Shown piece after piece: positions 6,326 to 7,965 of a DNA stretch of 7,965 nt (its first letter is position 1; every line of letters starts with the position of its first letter). Where the stretch lies: positions 1-7,965 of the forward strand of contig DASTIS010000188.1 of the NCBI GenBank assembly GCA_035717365.1, given 5' to 3'. The notes below the pieces were generated by a model. The model saw only the letters and a program-made list of their open reading frames with translations. It was not told where the DNA came from and ran no database searches. The stretch comes from 66-474 sp035717365. GTDB taxonomy: Bacteria > Pseudomonadota > Gammaproteobacteria > Xanthomonadales > Rhodanobacteraceae. Position numbers and translations under genes: made by a program.

Positions 6326-6353
6326 CCCGTCCTTCCCCCTGAAGGAGAAGGAG
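6309..6353 (-). repeat. Dispersed GC-rich hairpin repeat, copy C (supplies hslR start)
   Basis: Minus-strand copy: CTCCTTCTCC, core CTTCAGGGGGAAGG, then the tail GGGATGGGGGTGGGGTTGAA. The tail contains the likely hslR start ATG (6325-6323), and the core provides the purine-rich sequence ahead of it. It shares about 33 of 42 aligned positions with copy A near mutS. With copy B it forms an inverted pair, as in BIME-type arrangements of REP elements. Confidence 0.8.
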
Positions 6354-6368
6354 ACAGGCGTCGAACCT

Positions 6369-7965
6369 TCATGAACTGCCCAGCAGCCGATTCATCCGCT
6401 GCACGAACGCCGCCGGATCGGGCAATGCCGCGCCGGCGGTGATTTCGGCCTGTTCCAGCAGCAACAGCGCCAAGTCCTTCGCCTTCGCATCATCGGTTTC
6501 CGACTGGACGCGCTGGACCAACGGGTGCGCGGGATTGACTTCCAGCGTGGGTTTGGAGTCTGGCACTTCCTGTCCGGCCTCGCGCAGAAGTCGCGCCAGA
6601 TGCGGCGCCAATTCGTAATCGGACAGCGCCAGGCACGAAGGTGACTCCGTCAGCCGCGCGGAAACCTTGACATCGGAAACGCGCTCGCCCAGCAATTCCT
6701 TCAGTTTCTCGACCAGCGGCCCGGCCTCTTTCGCGACCTCCTCCTGCTTCTGCTTGTCGGCTTCGTCCAGTGGCAGTTCGCCCTTGGCGACGTTGCGCAA
6801 TGGCTTGCCTTCGTACTCGGTGAACTGGCCCATGACCCATTCATCGACACGATCGAACATCAGCAGCACCTCGATGTCCTTCGCCTTGAAGGCTTCGAGT
6901 TGCGGGCTGCCCGCGGCGGCCTTGTAACTGTCGGCGGTGACGAACCAGATCGCGTCCTGGCCCGGGTTCATCCGCGCGAGATAATCGTCCAGCGACACGT
7001 TTTGCGCGGCGCCCTCGCCTTTGGTGGAAGCAAAGCGCAGCAACTTTGCGATGCGTTCGCGATTGGACGGATCCTCGACGATGCCTTCCTTCAGGGTATT
7101 GCCGAATGCCTTGCAGAAGGTCTTGAACTTGTCGGGGTCACTCGACGCGAGTTTCTCGACCAGATCCAGTACGCGCTTCACGCACGCCGCCTTGATGTGG
7201 TCGATCTGGCGGTTGTGCTGCAGGATTTCGCGGCTGACGTTGAGCGGCAGGTCGTCGGCATCGACCACACCGCGCACGAATCGCAAATAATTCGGCAGCA
7301 ATTCCTCGGCCGCGTCCATGATGAAGACGCGCTTGATGTAAAGCTTCACGCCGCGTCGCTCGTCGCGCGCCCCCATCATCAGGTCGAGCGGCGGCTGCGC
7401 GGGAACATACAACAGGGTGGTGAAACTCTGGCGGCCCTCGACGCGGTTGTGCGTCCACGCCAGCGGATCGTTGAAATCATGCCCCAGCGACTTGTAGAAC
7501 GCCTTGTAGTCGTCGTCGGTGATTTCCGATTTCGGCTTCGCCCACAGCGCCGAAGCGTCGTTGACGGTTTCCCACTCGTCGGTCGGCTTGCCGTCCTCGA
7601 TCTTTTTCATCCGGATCGGGAAGGCGACGTGATCGGAATACTTGCGGATCAAATCGCGCAGCTTCCAGTTGTCGAGAAACTCCGCGTCGTCTTCCTTCAG
7701 ATGCAGGATCACGGAGGTGCCGCGCGCTGCGATTTCCTCCGCGGCAAGCGAATACTCGCCCTGGCCGTCGCTTTCCCAGCGCACACCGTCCGCTGCTTCC
7801 GCACCCGCGCGGCGGGTCAGCACGGTGACCTTGTCGGCGACCACGAACGCCGAATAGAAGCCCACGCCAAACTGGCCGATCAGGCGTGCGTCGGCCTGCT
7901 GTTCGCCGGAAAGCGATTCGAGGAAGCGCCGGGTGCCGGAGCTCGCGATCGAACCGAGGTTTGCG
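6369..7965 (-). CDS. htpG: Hsp90-family chaperone HtpG (N-terminal end outside window)
   Basis: HtpG is the bacterial Hsp90, an ATP-dependent cytosolic dimeric chaperone that works with DnaK on client proteins. The frame is open to the window edge, giving 531 complete codons; E. coli HtpG has 624 residues, so about 100 are missing at the N terminus, including the first ATP-binding motifs. The visible part begins ANLGSIASSGTRRFLESLSG, then LIGQFGVGFYSAFVVADKV (about 28-46), the glycine-rich lid end of the GHKL ATPase. The middle domain has GVKLYIKRVFIMD and DLPLNVSREILQHNR (about 238-252), which carries the conserved Arg that contacts ATP. The end, with PSCLALSDYELAPHLARLLR and LEVNPAHPLVQRV, is the dimerisation domain; there is no MEEVD tail, as normal in bacteria. 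TGA at 6369-6371. The GTG at 7863-7865 is internal (GQFG-V-GFYSAF), not a start. It is the likely first gene of a unit with hslR; its promoter is beyond the window. Confidence 0.97.
   Translation of the reverse strand, partial: ANLGSIASSGTRRFLESLSGEQQADARLIGQFGVGFYSAFVVADKVTVLTRRAGAEAADGVRWESDGQGEYSLAAEEIAARGTSVILHLKEDDAEFLDNWKLRDLIRKYSDHVAFPIRMKKIEDGKPTDEWETVNDASALWAKPKSEITDDDYKAFYKSLGHDFNDPLAWTHNRVEGRQSFTTLLYVPAQPPLDLMMGARDERRGVKLYIKRVFIMDAAEELLPNYLRFVRGVVDADDLPLNVSREILQHNRQIDHIKAACVKRVLDLVEKLASSDPDKFKTFCKAFGNTLKEGIVEDPSNRERIAKLLRFASTKGEGAAQNVSLDDYLARMNPGQDAIWFVTADSYKAAAGSPQLEAFKAKDIEVLLMFDRVDEWVMGQFTEYEGKPLRNVAKGELPLDEADKQKQEEVAKEAGPLVEKLKELLGERVSDVKVSARLTESPSCLALSDYELAPHLARLLREAGQEVPDSKPTLEVNPAHPLVQRVQSETDDAKAKDLALLLLEQAEITAGAALPDPAAFVQRMNRLLGSS

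Larger units (their letters stand above)
6253..6353 (-). promoter_or_regulatory. Predicted mRNA hairpin over the hslR ribosome-binding site
   Basis: In minus-strand RNA, 6353-6334 can pair with 6272-6253 over 20 consecutive positions (17 Watson-Crick and three G-U pairs). After an internal loop, GGGGUGGGG (6322-6314) can pair with CCCCACCCC (6286-6278), leaving a 27-nt loop. The hslR AUG (6325-6323) falls in the internal loop directly before the second stem, and the AGGGGGA part of its Shine-Dalgarno sequence lies in the first stem. The structure starts 15 bases after the htpG stop codon. It could limit hslR translation, protect htpG mRNA from 3' decay, or be cut by RNase III. Pairing was worked out by hand; no energy was computed. 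Confidence 0.6.

Noticed and set aside
6253..6353. Inverted repeats as a CRISPR array or intrinsic terminator after htpG
   Set aside because: There are only two inverted copies with no regular spacers, and the structure covers the start of hslR with no U-run after the closing stem.
4694..6442. 582-residue plus-strand open frame overlapping permease, hslR and the repeats
   Set aside because: Arg-rich out-of-frame translation of the permease followed by antisense hslR; no family resemblance and no ribosome site.

Overview
This high-GC window reads as ordinary chromosome of a gammaproteobacterium, most likely from the Xanthomonadales (Rhodanobacteraceae/Lysobacteraceae). That guess rests on gene content, GC-rich codon use and a short dispersed GC-rich repeat of the kind common in that order. 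It is an inference from protein character, not from a marker gene. There is no phage, IS, integron, CRISPR or RNA gene in the window.

Layout, left to right. Positions 1-642 (+) hold the 3' end of mutS. Positions 643-1093 hold no intact gene: a copy of a dispersed hairpin repeat (663-704) and, on the minus strand, the leftover N-terminal third of a dimethylarginine dimethylaminohydrolase-like gene (712-1005). Next comes a secreted DUF3617-type protein (1094-1603, +). It converges on a minus-strand pair: a single-POTRA Omp85/BamA-like outer-membrane protein (2701-4374) and, downstream of it, a receiver-domain response regulator with a long disordered tail (1616-2521). A divergent intergenic region of 191 bp (4375-4565) separates that pair from an AdiC-like APC-superfamily permease (4566-5870, +). 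The permease ends in overlapping stop codons with the minus-strand Hsp15 gene hslR (5867-6325). hslR lies 43 bp downstream of htpG (6369 to beyond 7965, minus strand, 5' end cut by the window).

Functionally, htpG (Hsp90 chaperone) and hslR (Hsp15, rescue of stalled 50S subunits) look like a two-gene heat-shock unit. The other genes are individually recognisable, but nothing ties them into one pathway. The BamA-like protein and the response regulator share orientation, with a 179-bp gap.

The most unusual feature is at the htpG/hslR junction. Two inverted copies of the dispersed repeat sit there. One supplies the Shine-Dalgarno-like sequence and start codon of hslR. Together they encode about 27 extra N-terminal residues of Hsp15, and in the mRNA they can fold into a long hairpin (about 20 bp plus 9 bp) that pairs part of the ribosome-binding site. 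A third copy lies at the broken end of the DDAH-like pseudogene. I see no clear new multi-gene system; the junction is the part most worth testing.
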